Assembly (NCBI GenBank): GCA_004172935.1
Contig: SDZD01000001.1
Span: forward strand, 186,001 to 250,000
Direction of reading: 5' to 3'
Length of the DNA: 64,000 nt
DNA from: a bacterium
GTDB lineage: Bacteria > Armatimonadota > Abditibacteriia > Abditibacteriales > Abditibacteriaceae
The translations under genes and the position numbers were made by a program. Positions 63,130-64,000 of the stretch are shown piece after piece. The stretch's first letter is position 1; every line of letters starts with the position of its first letter. The notes beneath the pieces are model-generated. The model made no database searches and was not told the origin of the DNA. It saw nothing but the letters and a program-made list of their open reading frames with translations.

Positions 63130-64000
63130 ATGTCGATTCTTCTTTCAGACCCAGAGTTCGCCGATTTACGCGGGCGGGTAATAGAATTGGAAGCGCTTCT
63201 CAAACAGCTTGAAACCAAGAAGCAGCTCCAATCTAGTCGCCCGCCGATTCCGCCCGCACCTCATTTAACACCGCAAGCGCCTCCGGTTGTCTCTCCCCCT
63301 CCGCCCCCAAAACAACCAGATTGGCCAAGCCAATGGTCGCCACCTATCGAGGTAGAAAAGGCTCCGGCCCCATTGCCTCAATTTGTGGCACCACCACAAC
63401 CACCTGCGCCATCGCCAAAGCCTGTACAGGTGACACCGCCCCCGCCAGTGAAGGCCGAAGAAAAAGCGCCCGTTCCTCCGGCGCCGGCGCTGCAACCAAA
63501 GCAACAGCCCGTCGCGCCACCTCGGAAAGAGGAGCCATTCTCGCCACCGACAATCAAGGATTTATTCCCACTCCCAGACTCGCCCGCGAATCAGCCGCCT
63601 CAAAAGTCGTTGCTGGAATGGGAGAACCTTATCGGCGGGCGTCTGGCACTATGGGTAGGGGCGCTCTGTCTGTTCCTCGCTCTAGCCTCTTTTATCGTTT
63701 ATGTTGGCAAAACATTGCCGCCGCCTACGCCTTCGGTACGAGTAGCGGCAGGTTTCGTGGGCAGTTTCGTGCTGTTCGTGTGTGGATTAGCGGCACGCAA
63801 GCGCGGGCAGCGCTGGTTCGTCGATGGATTGTTAGGCACTGGTCTGGCAGTCGGATTTTTGAGCGTGTGGGGTGGTGGGCCTCACTTCAACCTGTGGCCG
63901 CTCGCGGTTTCGCTATTGGGATTCAGCGTGTATTCGGCGGCGGGTATTGGCCTATCGTATCGGCGCAACTCGCAAGCGTTGCTGATTCTGTCGTCCATCG
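63130..64000 (+). CDS. DUF2339 multi-pass membrane protein, N-terminal part
   Basis: At least 290 residues; the frame is open at the right edge, so the C-terminus is missing. The ATG at 63130 has AGGA 9 nt upstream. Residues 10-35 are a short coiled coil (DLRGRVIELEALLKQLETKK). A 120-residue Pro/Ala/Lys-rich linker follows, then helices beginning with WENLIGGRLALWVGALCLFL, which is the DUF2339 signature, and GLLGTGLAVGFLSVWGGG. DUF2339 proteins have many membrane helices and unknown function. It belongs to the tetR-linked gene group. Confidence 0.85.
   Translation, partial: MSILLSDPEFADLRGRVIELEALLKQLETKKQLQSSRPPIPPAPHLTPQAPPVVSPPPPPKQPDWPSQWSPPIEVEKAPAPLPQFVAPPQPPAPSPKPVQVTPPPPVKAEEKAPVPPAPALQPKQQPVAPPRKEEPFSPPTIKDLFPLPDSPANQPPQKSLLEWENLIGGRLALWVGALCLFLALASFIVYVGKTLPPPTPSVRVAAGFVGSFVLFVCGLAARKRGQRWFVDGLLGTGLAVGFLSVWGGGPHFNLWPLAVSLLGFSVYSAAGIGLSYRRNSQALLILSSI

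Overview
The window is a stretch of ordinary chromosome from a diderm (Gram-negative-type) aerobic bacterium. The lineage is inferred, because no rRNA gene is present. Three single-gene type IV-like prepilins of the DUF1559 / H-x9-DG family carry the extended N-terminus [20 protein letters not shown] followed by [12 protein letters not shown]. This style is abundant in Armatimonadota, Abditibacteriota and Planctomycetota. Together with an alternative complex III plus caa3 oxidase cluster, an lpxC gene and moderately high GC, it fits Armatimonadota or Abditibacteriota best. No tRNA, rRNA, CRISPR array, prophage or transposase gene was seen.

Layout. 0-5.6 kb: a small membrane protein with an internal 33-bp tandem duplication, two glycosyltransferases (one STELLO-like), an orphan small protein and argH. 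5.7-16.5 kb: a secreted GH3 glycosidase, a DUF4126 membrane protein, a double-ACT protein, an FMN reductase, a branched-chain amino acid uptake set (livK-livH-livM, without ATPases) and a large secreted beta-sandwich protein. 16.7-21 kb: a YwnA/YwnB-like Rrf2 regulator and NAD(P)-binding protein sharing an operator sequence, a methyltransferase and two prepilins. 21-37 kb: mostly housekeeping genes (ribD, cinA, hemW, lpxC, tsaE, thiL) mixed with secreted proteins of unknown role (a 1069-residue repeat protein and a Gly/Met-rich protein), a third prepilin, an esterase and an SGNH hydrolase. 37-42.4 kb: a zinc-ribbon membrane protein, a SUKH-family protein and an RND efflux permease that stands alone.

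42.9-60.4 kb is one long minus-strand respiratory cluster, read from right to left: fused ctaA-ctaB (heme A and heme O synthesis), actA-actB-actC-actD-actE-actF (alternative complex III, quinol:cytochrome c oxidoreductase), a small membrane protein, a SCO copper chaperone, then ctaC-ctaD-ctaE-ctaF (caa3 cytochrome c oxidase of the A2 type, with the YS motif instead of the glutamate). It supplies a whole electron path from quinol to oxygen together with cofactor assembly. ctaC carries an unusual repetitive tail after its cytochrome c domain.

60.7-64 kb holds an SRPBCC protein and a compact module of unknown function: a TetR regulator, two tandemly duplicated small membrane proteins, a third small membrane protein and a DUF2339 multi-pass protein that runs off the window. 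A perfect 23-bp palindrome sits in the tetR promoter and related sequences precede two of the small genes. This is the best candidate here for an undescribed functional unit.

Intergenic DNA contains several dispersed repeat families: a 147-bp element with 35-bp perfect inverted ends, a degenerate relative 1.6 kb away, two mosaic hairpin elements at 17.5 and 42.6 kb, and a shared 46-bp sequence at 22.6 and 33.7 kb. Strong intrinsic terminators punctuate most plus-strand genes.
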